A stretch of 64,000 nucleotides of DNA from Diadophis punctatus similis (GCA_023053685.1 JALIGW010000002.1:239473177-239537176); one strand, 5' to 3'. Positions 33,273 through 44,386 are shown, counted from the stretch's first letter. The notes: generated by a model not told the origin, from the sequence alone. Program-made: numbers and translations.

Positions 33273-33459
33273 AAATCCTCTTTGTAGTTGTAAGCAATGG
33301 GGAGCTAGTCTGAAAAAAATCATCTATTCTGAATACAAGAAAAAAAAGAATTCCAACTTTTCATTATTCTCCCTGTTGTATTCCCTTTGCATTTTCCCTT
33401 CATTCTCTTCCTTACCATCCACTAGGACAGAGGGAGGTGGAACTGTCCTTATCCATAAC

Positions 33460-33710
33460 CAGGGGTGGGCTGCTGGGGGTTCGCAGTGGTTCGGGAGAAC
33501 CTCTAGCTAAGATTCTGTGCTGTTCAGAAAACCCCCAAATCTCATCCTGTCTGGCCCCGCCCACCCCACCCCGCCCCTCTCAGGAGTCTCCACGCAGCCC
33601 GTTTTGGATGCAGGTAAGTGCAGTGCATGCGCGGAGACTCCTGAGAGGGGCGGGATGGGGTGGGCGGGGGCCAGACAGGATGAGATTGAGAATCTCATAA
33701 ATGATTGAGA
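33460..33710. mobile_element. MITE with 51-bp hairpin
   Basis: Left end ACCAGGGGTGGGCTGCTGGG. Inside, GC-rich arms 33541-33591 and 33633-33684 (GGAGACTCCTGAGAGGGGCG) are nearly perfectly inverted around a ~41-bp loop. Confidence 0.65.
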
Positions 33711-34062
33711 ATCTCCATAAACATTTAAAAATCACCTCTTTTCTTCAATGTATGGAATAGATGAAACCTGGGACAGGCTTTGAAACCTCATGAAAGTGGT
33801 TTCCAGATAGTGCAGGTCAAGAAACAGATAATACGGCTTTTCTAAAGGACAGACAGCCTTTGATCAGATATTGTTTTTACTAAATCAGAAAATGGAGGAT
33901 GAACAAGTAAAGGATACAGTGGGCAATTTTTTTTAAGATATAATATAGAATTAGAGAAATGTCAAAACCTATGGGAAAGAAACTATAAATTAACAAATGG
34001 CAACTTCTTATAAAGAAAATTTATATAAAATGTTTTATAGATGGCACTTACCACCTGCTAAG

Positions 34063-34376
34063 TTATTTTATTTTATTGATTTATTTATTTCATCAAGCAT
34101 GTATTAGATAACAGATATAAGTATAAACATGATTATGAATACATGAAATGGATACGAATAAAAGGGAATATTAGGACAGGGATGGTAGGCGCGCTGGTGC
34201 ACTTATGCACGCCCCTTACAGACCTCTTAGGAATGGGGTGAGGTTGACAGTAGACAGTCTAAGGTTAAAGTTTTGGGGGTTTGGGGAAGAAACCACAGAG
34301 TTAGGTAGTGCATTCCAGGCATTGACTACTCTGTTACCGAAGTTGTATTTTCTGCAATTGAGTTTGGAGCGGTTTA
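34063..34376 (-). mobile_element. LINE 3' end (family of 1829-2105)
   Basis: TTTATTTATTT tail, TAGGCGCGCTGGTGCACTTA and GTTTGGAGCGGTT, reverse orientation, nested in L1 sequence. Confidence 0.85.
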
Positions 34377-34785
34377 GAATAGAATAACAGAGTTGGAAGG
34401 GACCTTGGAGGTCTTCTAGTCCAACCCCCTGTTTAGGCAGGAAACCCTACACCATTTCAGACAAATGGTTATCCAACATCTTCTTAAAAACTTCCGGTGT
34501 TGGAGCATTCACAACTTCTGGAGGCAAGCCATTCTACTGATTAATTGTTCTAACTGTCAGGAAATTTCTCCTTAGTTCTAAGTTGCTTCTCTCCTTGTTT
34601 AGTGTCCACCCATTGCTTCTTGTTCTACCCTCAGGTGCTTTGGAGAATAGTTTGACTCCCTCTTCTTTGTGGCAGCCCCTGAGATATTGGAACACTGCTA
34701 TCATATCTCCCCTAGTCCTTCTTTTCATTAAACTAGACATACCCAGTTCCTGCAACTTTCTTCATATGTTTTAGCCTCCCGTCCC
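34377..34785 (-). mobile_element. CR1 LINE 3' fragment
   Basis: Reverse CR1 with AATAG-type tail (TAGAATAGAATAACAGAGTT) and the frame [20 protein letters not shown]. Confidence 0.9.
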
Positions 34786-35316
34786 CTATGGTTTACCATA
34801 GGTTTGTATCTATTGTGTGCTTGTGTATTGTTGTGGTTGAAGCGGAAATATTCATTGACAGGTAGGACATTGTAGCAGATAATTTAGATAATTTAGCTAA
34901 AATGTTTAAAAATATGTCTAGCAAATGTTGGAAAAATGGGCACATATTATAATATATGGTGGACCTGTGTTAAAGCAAAATTTTTTTGGGGGAAAAATAC
35001 ATAAGTAGCAAGAAAAGTTGATAGGAAAACATGTAGATTTTAAACCTGAACTTTTTCTATTAAGGTAGGTATAATACCAGAAAAATTTGATAAACAAAAT
35101 GTATATATTTAATATTGCATGTATTAACTGCAGTGAGGATTATATTTGCACAATATTGGAAAAATGAAGAATTACCACGAGACAAAGTGATAATTAGGAA
35201 GATACTGGATTGGGCAGAAATGGACAGACTTACATTGAAGATTAAACAGAAAGAAGATACAGAATATTATCAAACATGTAACTTATCCTACCAGTGGTTG
35301 GAAAAAAGGGGTGGAG

Positions 35317-35955
35317 AATAAGAACGCAATCACAGTGGGGGTTCCTACAGGTGCGGTCCACTCTATAGCACCGGTAGCGGCCCGCTGGTGACATCACAGT
35401 ACTGGTACGGTCGGTTGCCGGTGCCTGGGTGCCGCCATTAAAAAAAATGTTTTTTAATTTTTTAAAAAAAATTTCTTCTGCACATGCCCAGAAGCCGAGC
35501 TTCCGGCACTGCACATGAGCTGCCTTCCTACCCCACAGTGAGTCCAAACAGGGGAGGATGGCTGAGGGAGAGCATGAGACGCTGAAAGAACGGGCAGCAG
35601 GAGCTATCTCCATTCCCCTCCCTTCACGAACGCGCGGTGATGATCCTAGGCATTTTTGCACGTTCGAGGCTTCTTTAGCTGCTGAGGGGTGGGGGAATGG
35701 GCGGCAGGAGCCTAGGATCATCAAATGGGGAGAAGCATTCAGACTGGATGGAGCCTCCTAGAAGAACCGCTGTCGCGGTCTTGCTGCTCCCGCTGCAGGG
35801 GGCTGCGTTGCGGGTGGGCAATGCCCCCCGCTTCTCCAGCCACTGCCAAGCTCCCGAGGCCCACGCCCACCCGGTCACATGGCTGGCAAGCCACACCCAC
35901 AAAATAAGCCATGCCCACAGAGTGGTAGTAAAAAAATTAGGAACCCGCCCCTGTC
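35317..35955. mobile_element. MITE of the GGGTTC family, GC-rich
   Basis: CAGTGGGGGTTCCTA at the left and TTAGGAACCCGCCCCTG at the right are inverted. The middle is GC-rich with GGTCACATGGCTGGC-type phrases. No TSD seen. Confidence 0.6.
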
Positions 35956-36336
35956 TATACTGCTAAGCAAATAAAATAAACCAGACAACACGATGTTTAT
36001 TAAGCACTAACAAAATGTAAACAATAGAAAATCAATAAAACTTTAAAAAAAAAGAGAGAAAAGAAGCAGATAATACAGGGATTCTCAGAAAAGAATTATA
36101 TTTTTCATGAGACTAATTAAAGAAACCAGAATCTCTGTGGAATTGTCTCTCCATCATATTTCATATTGTTTTTCCGGACTAATTTTAAATACTACATTAG
36201 TAAAGATTACAATTCAAATGTTAACAAATTGTCTCCTGAAAAACTTGGAAAACGAATCCGAAAGTTTCCTCTCCCTTCCATCGCATAAAATAAACAAGTC
36301 GTATTTCAACATTCCCATTTTTCTCTTCCATACCAG
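35956..36336. other. Gene C intron 3, 3' end
   Basis: AT-rich, ending in the CTTCCATACCAG acceptor. The last ~100 bp resemble the matching intron of gene D. Confidence 0.6.
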
Positions 36337-36561
36337 CTTCATCCCTTCCTTGGAAACTCTGAGTTTTATAATAAATCCATAGATGGAGTGTATCTGGATG
36401 AGAAAGGAGACCTGGCAGTGGATCTGGACATTGTCAACTGGCTGCAGCACAACAGGTCAATTACCAAAGTGATGTTTGGCAGCCTAGAAAAACAGGGGTC
36501 CCTGGATTTCAAGTTTATGGTCAATCCAAAGGGTGTGGCAGAGATGGATGAGCTGGACAAG
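36337..36561 (+). pseudogene. V2R gene C exon 4
   Basis: 225 nt, open: [56 protein letters not shown], then GTGGAG donor. Confidence 0.94.
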
Positions 36562-36596
36562 GTGGAGTATATCTTTATTTCACTCTTTGTGAATTT

Positions 36597-37460
36597 GTAC
36601 TGGGGGAAGAAATATCCATCTGGTTCAGTTCCAAGCCGGGAGAAAGACATTGGAAACATGGAGGCTGCTTGGAAAGATGGTTTAAAAGGATGAAGCAGAA
36701 CCACATGGGTTCTGGGCAGCTGACCACATGGAGTTGAGAGTGGTTTTTTTTTAATACCTTCTCTTTGGCATTGCACTTGAGCTTCCTGTTCCTGTGGAAG
36801 AACATGTATTCTATTGGCTGTTGTAGGGGTTATGTAGGGGTCATAGCTGGCTCTATAGGTTGCCTGAGCTCCCAGGTTTGGTTGAAGTTTGCTGGGGGTG
36901 GTGCAACTGAAAGGGTGTTGGGCAATTCCTATTGTGGCTGAGGGCTAATCCTACCTTTGTTCAGACCTTTGCTGCAGGGAATTTCAAAATATCCTGTCTT
37001 GAATGGATTTCTGCCTGCAGTATTTGCTTTGCCTATGAATAGAGCTGCCTCTTTCAAATAAGCTCTTTATCTCAAGAGACGAGGTGGCATAGTGGTTAAA
37101 GTGCAGCACTGCAGTTCAGCAGTTCAGCTGTTCAAATCTCACCGGCTCAAGGTTGACTCAGCCTCCATCCTTCTAAGGTCAGTAAAATGAGGACCCAGAT
37201 TGTTGGGGGCAATATGCTGAACTCTGTAAACCGCTTAGAGAGGGCTGTAAAGCACTATGAAGCGGTATATAAGTTTAAGTGCTATTGCTATTGCTATTAA
37301 GTACTGACATCTACTGAGGGCTATTAAGAAAGGTGGGGGCTGCTTTCTGTCTCCAAGAAGACGTTTCTCCATTTCTCCCTTTAGGGAAATATAATATTCT
37401 GCCTTTTTAATATTTCCTAAAATATTTCATTCTTCTAGGAGAGGGGTGGGTGCTAACTTT
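36597..37460. repeat. LTR-like interspersed repeat with nested SINE
   Basis: It matches 54990-55480 in reverse complement over most of its length (CCATCTGGTTCAGTTCCAAG; AGAATATTTCC/CTTTTTAATATTTCC blocks). A tRNA-derived SINE splits it at 37078-37315. Clean ends are not visible. Confidence 0.6.
37078..37315 (+). mobile_element. tRNA-derived SINE
   Basis: Head GAGGTGGCATAGTGGTTAAA (A-box) and GTTCAAATCTCACCGGC (B-box). Body with GGACCCAGATTGTTGGGGGC, and a tail of GCTATTGCTATT. Other copies are at 38112, 48085, 56318 and 58703. Confidence 0.85.
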
Positions 37461-37850
37461 CTACTCTACCAAAAAGGTTGCTTCTTTGGGACAGTTTTTG
37501 AGTGTCATCTTCATCCTCTAATAAGAGGCATCAAATTCAAGGGTTAGATATCAAGTGTTTGTGAGAAATATATCCATAACTATTTAAGGAAACTATCTAC
37601 TAGTCTTCTGTCAAGGTAAGTAGGTTTGAGAGAGGGATAGTACAAGTTATTTCTTCAAAGCAAAAAAAAAAATCATTAAGCTTTACCTTGAGCAATTTAG
37701 CCTGTCAGATTTAGAACCTAAAATAAAAATTGAAGTACTGTAGAATCTAAAATTTAGAACCTAAAATAAAAATTGAAGTATACAAAAATTAGAAAGAAAG
37801 ATGAAAAGGAAGCAATAGGTCACTAAGCAGATTGTTCTTCTCTTTATATA
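37316..37850. other. Gene C intron 4, middle
   Basis: 37316-37460 is the rest of the LTR-like repeat. The remainder is AT-rich with no recognised feature. Confidence 0.5.
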
Positions 37851-38709
37851 TAAGGTGACCAACTTTTTTACAATGAAGAGGAGGACAAATAAATTGAAAA
37901 AAAATATCGTAAATAAAAGAAACATTTTATTCATTGCAACAATAATACACTATAATATGATATATGCATGATAAAAACATTTGTAACATTTTATATTGCA
38001 ATTATGCTTACATGGCTGTTAATTATTATTTAAATGAGTACTTTTCCATTGAATTAATAATTGTTGTCAATGTATCATCTTCTAACAATATATTGGAAAT
38101 ATCTGAACAAGAAATTTATTTATTTATTTATTTATTTGTGAGATTTATATAGCGCCTCACAGTGCAAGCACTCTCTAAGCGGTTTACACCAGTAAGCAAT
38201 GTATATTTATATTGCCCCCAACAATCTGGGTCCTCATTTTACCTACCTCGGAAGGATGGAAGGCTGAGTCAACCTTGAGCCCGTGAGATTTGAACCGCTG
38301 ATCTGCGGATCACAGTCAGCTAAAGTGGCTTGCAGTACTGCCTCTAACCACTGCGCCACCTCGGCTCTTCAATATCCTTCATATTGAATTTTACGGCAAG
38401 TGCTGCAGCTAGAGTATCAACATAACATAAGAAGTAAACATAGCACATAACATAAGAAGTAAACAAAGCCACTTGCACGCGGCGCTCTCTCTCTCAAGGT
38501 CTTCTGTGCGGAGCGCATGCGTCTCATAATTGCGTCTTATACCACACTGTACCGAGCCTTGACGAATCATCATGTCAAATACAAATACGTCACATAACAC
38601 GCAACAGATTAGTCTTCAAATAGGACATGTAGGAGGACACTTTTCTGGGGAGGACAGAACTTACAAAAGAAGGACTGTCCTCCCTAAAGGAGGACGATTG
38701 GTCACCTTA
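37851..38709. mobile_element. DNA transposon with TAAGGTGACCAA ends, 7-bp TSD
   Basis: 859 bp. TAAGGTGACCAA at the left is perfectly inverted at the right (TTGGTCACCTTA). TTATATA flanks both sides (37844-37850, 38710-38716). Subterminal AGGAGGAC motifs occur in both halves. A reverse SINE (38112-38370) is nested. No transposase frame. Confidence 0.78.
38112..38370 (-). mobile_element. tRNA-derived SINE (reverse)
   Basis: GAGCCGAGGTGGCGCAGTGG on the minus strand with the same body as 37078. Confidence 0.85.
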
Positions 38710-38789
38710 TTATATAGGATTTCAAATTTAGCAAAGCTCAGCCTTGAACTGGGGGATCACCAATCCCTTTCTCTTTAAATCATGGTTAT

Positions 38790-39626
38790 TGTCAGTTGTG
38801 GGCTGCAAATTTTTTAAAAAATGGTTCTCTGGCTGGATAGGTGTGGCCGGTTGGTCATGTGACTGGGTGGGTGATGTGACTCATCAAACCCAGCCCCGTC
38901 TCCCGGCCATTCGCCTCAAAGGAATGTCACGGTGTGAATATTGTCAGTTGTATGTCTATGCAGGGTGATGCACCCCTATCTAATATTATGGTACATTCCA
39001 ATACAGGCAGAACACGTGATATGAATTGTACGCATGTGTGCATTCCTAAGCCACCATTAATCTTCTTGTGCCTTAGCTCTTGACCTGAACGGTCGTGTTT
39101 CTTAGCAAAGATGTAATTATTCAGGATTTATTGTTTTTGTACCGAAATAAATATTTTCTATTAGACTTTTAATCTCGGCTTTATTTCTAACTGTCTGAAT
39201 TCCAAGTAAAGATCCAAATCACCTCTATGAGATTTTATTCTCGTCTCAACAAGGAACAGGTAGGATTCAGCCAGTTGGGGCTAATCCCATCACTGGCTGG
39301 CCCCGCCCTGCCCATTTTTCGGCCTGTTTTTTCAGCCTGTTTTCAGGCCAATTTTGACTGGAAAAATGGCCTGAAAATGGCCCCAAAATCGGCCTGAAAA
39401 CTGCCCAAAACAGCCTGAAAATAGCCTGAAAATAGCCTGAAAAACAGCCCATTTCCAGGCTGTTTTCAGGCCATTTTGGGGCCTTTTCAGACAGTTTTTT
39501 GCCCGCCCAAAACAGGTGGGGGCAGGGCCAACCAGTGGTCCAATTTGACGGTTCTCTGAACCACGCAGAATCAGAACAAGGGGTTCGGGCAAACCTGTCC
39601 GAACCTGCAGCAGCCCACCTCTGGTT
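38790..39626. mobile_element. hAT-like MITE region split by a solo LTR
   Basis: MITE-type pieces flank the LTR (GGTTCTCTGGCTGG at 38822; GGTAGGATTCAGCCAGTT at 39258; CGAACCTGCAGCAGCCCACC at 39601). Positions 39300-39490 are a run of AAAATGGCCTGAAAA-like short repeats with inverted symmetry. Confidence 0.6.
38925..39251 (+). mobile_element. Solo LTR, 327 bp, 5-bp TSD
   Basis: TGTCACGGTGTGAATA ... CTCGTCTCAACA, with an AATAAA signal (GAAATAAATATTTTC). AGGAA flanks both sides (38920-38924, 39252-39256). Sister of 32593-32951. Confidence 0.9.
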
Positions 39627-39663
39627 AATTGTTTTCTTTGGATGTCTTCCTCCTTCTGCTCAG

Positions 39664-39790
39664 CCTCTGCCTCCTTCAAGATGTGTAAAAAGCTGCCGTC
39701 CCGGGTTCAGAAAGATGACTCAGGAAGAGAAGCCCATCTGCTGCTCTGACTGTCTAATCTGTCCTGAAGGAACCATCTCCACCATGGAAG
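39664..39790 (+). pseudogene. V2R gene C exon 5 (nine-cysteine linker)
   Basis: 127 nt, open: [35 protein letters not shown]. All six cysteines are kept. GTGGGT donor. Confidence 0.94.
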
Positions 39791-41703
39791 GTGGGTGGCA
39801 TCAAAGGAAACGGGGAAACTTTTCTTTCTGGGAAGACCACATACCCCAACATTTTTCATGAGGGCATTTTGATAGGCCTCTTAGCAAGTCATATGTTTCT
39901 GAAATGTATGTTTTTCCCTAGTGAGTGATAAGCAATGCCCTTGGAGGTTAAACTGGGGGCAGAACTGAAAAGATAATTCAGCAATATTACCAGGGAGATC
40001 CCTCCCATATCCTTCATCTTCATCACATCTTTCCTGTTTCAAATTGCTATTCACCCCATTTCCCTAAAATGTGAGACTTTCAGGGATAGATTATTGCCTG
40101 AACATAGGGGAAGGAGTTTTTGAGATAAACAAGGAATAATCAGAAAAATCAGAAATCGGAATAGATCTGGAAGGGACCTTAGAGGTCTTCTAGTCCAGCT
40201 CCCTGCTCAAGCAGGAGACCCTATACCATTTCAGATGAATGACTGTCCAGTCTCTTCTTAAAAACTTCCAGTGATGAAGCACCCACAACATCTGAAGGCA
40301 AGCTGTTCCACTGGTTAATTGTCCTCACTGTTAGGAAGTTTCCTGTTAATTCCTGGTTTCTTCTCTCCTTGATTAGTTTCCATCTATTGTTTCTTGTCCT
40401 GGCCTAATGAGCTAGAGCTGAGACTTCTTGCCCTAGTGCAAGGGTCTCCAAACTTGGCAACTTTAAGACCTGTGGACTTCAACTCCCAGAATTCCTCAGC
40501 CAGACCGCTGCCCTAGTAGGATGATAGTCTACAAAATTTTAGAAGCAGTATTGTTTGAAAAAGCACGAGGTCACCTTGAAGGCGCCATGTCGATCGGTCT
40601 TATTTTTCTTGGGCCATGAAATAATGTTTTTGGATTTCTGTTGAAATAAGCTATGCTAAGTGGCCCTTCACTAACTTGCACATCATTCCATTCTAAGCAA
40701 TGTTTCCCCTCTGTTTGACTTAATTCAGTGTGACAGGAATCACTTTTCTTTCTTTAGTCCCAGTCAGGTGCCTTGATGGCCTTGTCCTCTTTTAAGGTTC
40801 AAATTCACACAGTTGCTAGGTGATAATAATCAAGGCTGAGTAGATAAAATGTAGACAAGGAAAGGAAGGTAAATCAAAACAGAGTCTCTTGGAAAGAAAG
40901 CTTGCCTGGAAAGTTTCCACAGAAATGGAGAGAAGTGACTTCTCCCAAGATGGCATGCTGAGTAGCAGGTGACTCTTTTTCTCCTGCCAATGAACAGCTG
41001 ATTTTACTGCCAAAGCTGGTTATCTGGGGGCTTTGCTCCCTGTTTTTTGAAGGAGAGACTAGGAAGGACCCAATATGATCTTCAGATAGTCATGCACCTA
41101 TGGAGAAGAGGAATTCATAAAGACCATAATTCTCAGTAAGGAGTGATCAGAAAATCACTTCCCCTATCATCTTTTCCCTTCAGCTGTTCATTTTTCTTAA
41201 GCATGCCTGGGTTTTATTTGCACATTTTAAAGCTTTACTATATTTTTATTTAGGGCTAGTTGACTGCTGACTTATTTAATCATAAATAACTGTCTGGAAG
41301 AGTTTTTCTCACCAGTCCTCAAAATGTGTGCCAAAAGGGAAGTTATTATGCCTTGCTTGGCAGGCATGAGTGAAATGGGCAAAGAAACAATGGAAGCTAC
41401 CAATAAGATTAATCTCATTGAGACAGTAAAATTGCATCTCCAGGACTAAATATGAAAATGAATTTTTAAAAATTGGCTTCAACAACATCTTGTATATGCA
41501 TCTGTGAAGAACGGTTGATTTTATAAGAAAAGTAGACACCCTTTCAAAAGAACTAGATTTGGAAGGGACTATACAGGCCACGGCCCCACACCTTTGCTCA
41601 TTTCAGGAAAAAATATGCTTTCTCAACAGCTGGCAGCCCAGACAACATGGGATTTTAGTATTATAGAAAAGCAATGCGCTTTAAATCTGCTTTTTATCCC
41701 CAG
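39791..41703. other. Gene C intron 5
   Basis: The first ~300 bp match gene D intron 5 next to exon 5 (reverse, 55650-55850). A reverse CR1 tail lies at 40157-40405 and a hAT scrap at 40440-40510 (GGTCTCCAAACTTGGCAAC). The rest shows nothing recognisable. It ends TTTTTATCCCCAG. Confidence 0.7.
40157..40405 (-). mobile_element. CR1 LINE 3' fragment
   Basis: Reverse CR1 tail (GATCTGGAAGGGACCTTAGA) in gene C intron 5. Confidence 0.88.
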
Positions 41704-41810
41704 ACACAGAACAATGCAGCAAATGTTGAGAAGATCAATACCCAAACAACAATCGAGATATCTGTATCCCTAAGATTAAGACTTTTCTATCCTATCAAGA
41801 AAAATTGGGG

Positions 41811-44386
41811 GACTTCCGGTTTTGGAGCGCTTCATCGCAGACATCCCTCATTGGATGCCTTTCCGATCTTTGTTAAAAGCCGCCAGAACAGCTGTCTGGC
41901 GGCTTTAAAATCTCTTCCCCGGGCAAAGGGGAGAGATGAGAGCCTGACAGGAGGGGTAGAGCCCCCCCAGCGCCTTAGGAGCCATCTGGTAGGGCGCGAA
42001 GGGAGAGCTCCCCATGCAGCCTGTCTCCAGCTCCGAAGATCAGGAAACCTCTGCCTTTGCAGAGCTAGATGGAGTGACCAGCCGCTGCTTCAAAAATGGG
42101 ATTTATAACTACATTTAAACTATAGAAGCAGACAGAGAGAAACAGGCGTGAGATGGGCAAGTACTGAAACCTCTTTTTTTCTTTTTTTTTCAACTCCTGG
42201 GTAAGCTTTCACTTCGGCAAGGGAACAAAGGAAACAGAGTAACAATATGGCGATTGAGAAGTGAAAGTGACTTTCGTTTCCCCAGAGGCTTTTTTTTTTC
42301 TCTTTCTCTCTCTCTTATGGAAACTTTTAACTTGGAAAAATGGTTTTTTCTTTCTCTGTCTCCTAACTCTGGATTAAAGTTATAATAGAAATATTTTCAA
42401 TAATAAAAGACTATCTGATTTTTAAACTGGAAAGAACTTTAATCAGGCATCTGGCTTTCTTTCTTTTTTTGTACTCTTTTGAAACACCAATGGCTTCAAA
42501 GTTTGGAAAGATTGTTTTGACTAAAAGAAATGACTATTCATCTGGATATATTTCTAAAATGCAACTTAACACTGAGCTAACACCTCCACAGCTTTTGACA
42601 CCTGAAAATTTATTAAATAATTTAAAGATTATGAAACATGAACTTACTTTGGAATTTAACCAGAAAATAAGTGAGATAGACCATAAGATGCAGGCTGCTT
42701 TGAAGAATATGAATCAACAACTAAGATTTGATGTGTTAGAGGTTTGCAAAGGCTTAGCAACAAATATTGAAGTTTTGGCAGAACGTATTGAAACAAATAA
42801 ACAAGCTTTGGCAACTTCGGTGAATTACATAGATAAAATCCAAAATGACATTGCAAATTTTGAAAAAGAGGTCTTAATGACTCAGTTCAGATCTATGGAA
42901 GTTGCTATAAGGATTAGAGGTTTGAAAGAAGGATTATATGAAAATTTAAAAGGCAGGATGGTTGACATATTGGATCAGGTGTCTGGAATTTCTAAAGCAG
43001 AATTGGCTACACAAATCGACAAAACATACAGAATCAACTCGTGGTACGCCAAACAAAAGCATCTACCAAGGGATATTGTCATATATTTTACCACAAGAGC
43101 TCTACGGAACAGAATTATACAAGCAACGTTTAACAATAATCTTATGGTGAATGGTCAGGAACTAAAGATTTGGAAAGAAATCCCCTCTAAAATGCTTAAA
43201 GCCAGGAAAAGCTATACTTTTTTGATTGATGAATTTAAGAGATTAAATTTACAATATAAATGGGAAGCGCCAGTTGGAGTAGCAGTGAAATTTTCTGGAA
43301 AAAGATACCGGCTCAACACGATAAAAAAAGCTACTGAATTTTATGTCAATGTTCTAAAGGCTGATATATCCAAGATCCCAGAGGAAGGATGTATGAAAAT
43401 AAAAGAGGAGGAGGAGGGGAAGCCACCTTCGATGGATCAAAAAGAAATAGACTCAAAAATCCAAAAGGAGTGCCTGAATCAGATAGCTGGGGAAAAGGAG
43501 ATGGAGGTTTGGGAGTAGACGGGAGACGACTCGACAAATTTGAATTTATTGAACTATTAAAAGATGAACTATCAAGATACAAAACGATGTGATGTTGAAT
43601 TATATTGGATGGATAGAGACCAATATGATTGTATTTTATCTTTTCCCTATCTAATGATTACTTATGCAATATTTAGTTAAGTTTTATATAATTTTGAGGT
43701 TATTTTTAATGTTGATAATATTAGATATATATAGTTTGTTGAAGATTTGTTTATTGTTTATTCTTCTTTTATTTTCTTTTTTTGTTTATTGAAGTTAGCG
43801 AATTAATTTAGAATAATATTATCTTATTAATATCATGACGAAATTTAATATTTGATGATCACTTATGTAACATTTAGTTAAGTTTTATCTTAGAGGTTAT
43901 TTCTAATGTCAATAATATTAGTTTAAGATTTGTGTATTTTATATTTAGTTATTACTTATGTAACATTTACCTTGTATAAGATAGAGGACTGAAGGGAGGA
44001 GGTAGGAGGTTTGTTTGTTTGTAGTGTTAAAGAGTTTTCTCTTTCTTTCTTTCTTTTTTTTTATTCTCTTTCTTTCTTTTTTCTTCTCTCTTTTTTGTAT
44101 CTTTACTATTGTATACAAATGCGATATATTAGTACTGTATAATTTGGAGTTGAAGTTTTTTTAAAAATAGTGTTCTTTTTTTCCTTTTTTCTTTTTCTTT
44201 TTATTAACAATTTAAACTTATTATTATGCCCTGTATTATCTCTGGGAAGTCCGGGGGGGAGGTGGGGAGGGAAGGGGGTGGGTTTGGGGGGGGGGAAACA
44301 AAAATGTTTGTACTTTAGATTTAATATTTTGTTACCACTTATGTAAGTTTGTACTAATAAAACTTTTTTGAATAAAAAAAAAAAAA
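41811..44386 (+). mobile_element. ORF1-only (HAL1-like) L1 element, 14-bp TSD
   Basis: This 2576-bp element is flanked by AAGAAAAATTGGGG at 41797-41810 and 44387-44400. The order is: start GACTTCCGG; ~680-bp 5' leader with a perfect 12-bp hairpin (41876-41887/41895-41906); intact ORF1 (42490-43518); AT-rich 3' leader; G-rich polypurine tract (44246-44297), a known L1 3'-UTR feature; AATAAA (44356); and poly(A). There is no endonuclease/RT ORF2. In mammals L1s with ORF1 but no ORF2 are called HAL1; calling this HAL1-like is inference from structure. It would need an autonomous L1 for mobility. Target site and tail fit L1-type target-primed insertion. Confidence 0.9.
42490..43518 (+). CDS. L1 ORF1p-like RNA-binding protein, intact
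   Basis: 342 codons from ATG 42490 (an upstream in-frame TTG at 42469 is not a likely start). The N-terminal ~45 residues are Ser/Thr/Lys-rich. Residues ~45-135 are heptad-like and charged, predicted coiled coil (trimerisation in known ORF1p). Residues ~135-235 look like the ORF1p RRM (VAIRIRGLKEG; PRDIVIYFTTRALRNRII). Residues ~236-300 match the C-terminal domain (KMLKARKSYTFLIDEFKRL; VAVKFSGKRYRLN). A charged tail ends VWE. Human ORF1p is of similar length (338). It acts as a nucleic-acid chaperone in L1 particles by family knowledge. No stops or frameshifts. Confidence 0.9.
   Translation: MASKFGKIVLTKRNDYSSGYISKMQLNTELTPPQLLTPENLLNNLKIMKHELTLEFNQKISEIDHKMQAALKNMNQQLRFDVLEVCKGLATNIEVLAERIETNKQALATSVNYIDKIQNDIANFEKEVLMTQFRSMEVAIRIRGLKEGLYENLKGRMVDILDQVSGISKAELATQIDKTYRINSWYAKQKHLPRDIVIYFTTRALRNRIIQATFNNNLMVNGQELKIWKEIPSKMLKARKSYTFLIDEFKRLNLQYKWEAPVGVAVKFSGKRYRLNTIKKATEFYVNVLKADISKIPEEGCMKIKEEEEGKPPSMDQKEIDSKIQKECLNQIAGEKEMEVWE

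Larger units (their letters stand above)
33860..35330 (+). mobile_element. L1 ORF2 C-terminal remnant with nested insertions
   Basis: L1-type pieces at 33885-34060 and 34890-35330 show typical C-terminal phrases (WWTCVKAKFFWGK; AVRIIFAQYWKNEELPRDKV; DWAEMDRLTLKIK). Between them are a reverse LINE 3' end (34063-34376) and a reverse CR1 tail (34377-34785). Many stops; dead. Confidence 0.75.

Noticed and set aside
35242..35966. Several 60-160-codon frames in GC-rich DNA
   Set aside because: They lie in a MITE, overlap in many frames and show no domain or splice context.
42469..42489. Upstream TTG start for the L1 ORF1
   Set aside because: Non-AUG; the first ATG (42490) gives a length like known ORF1p.
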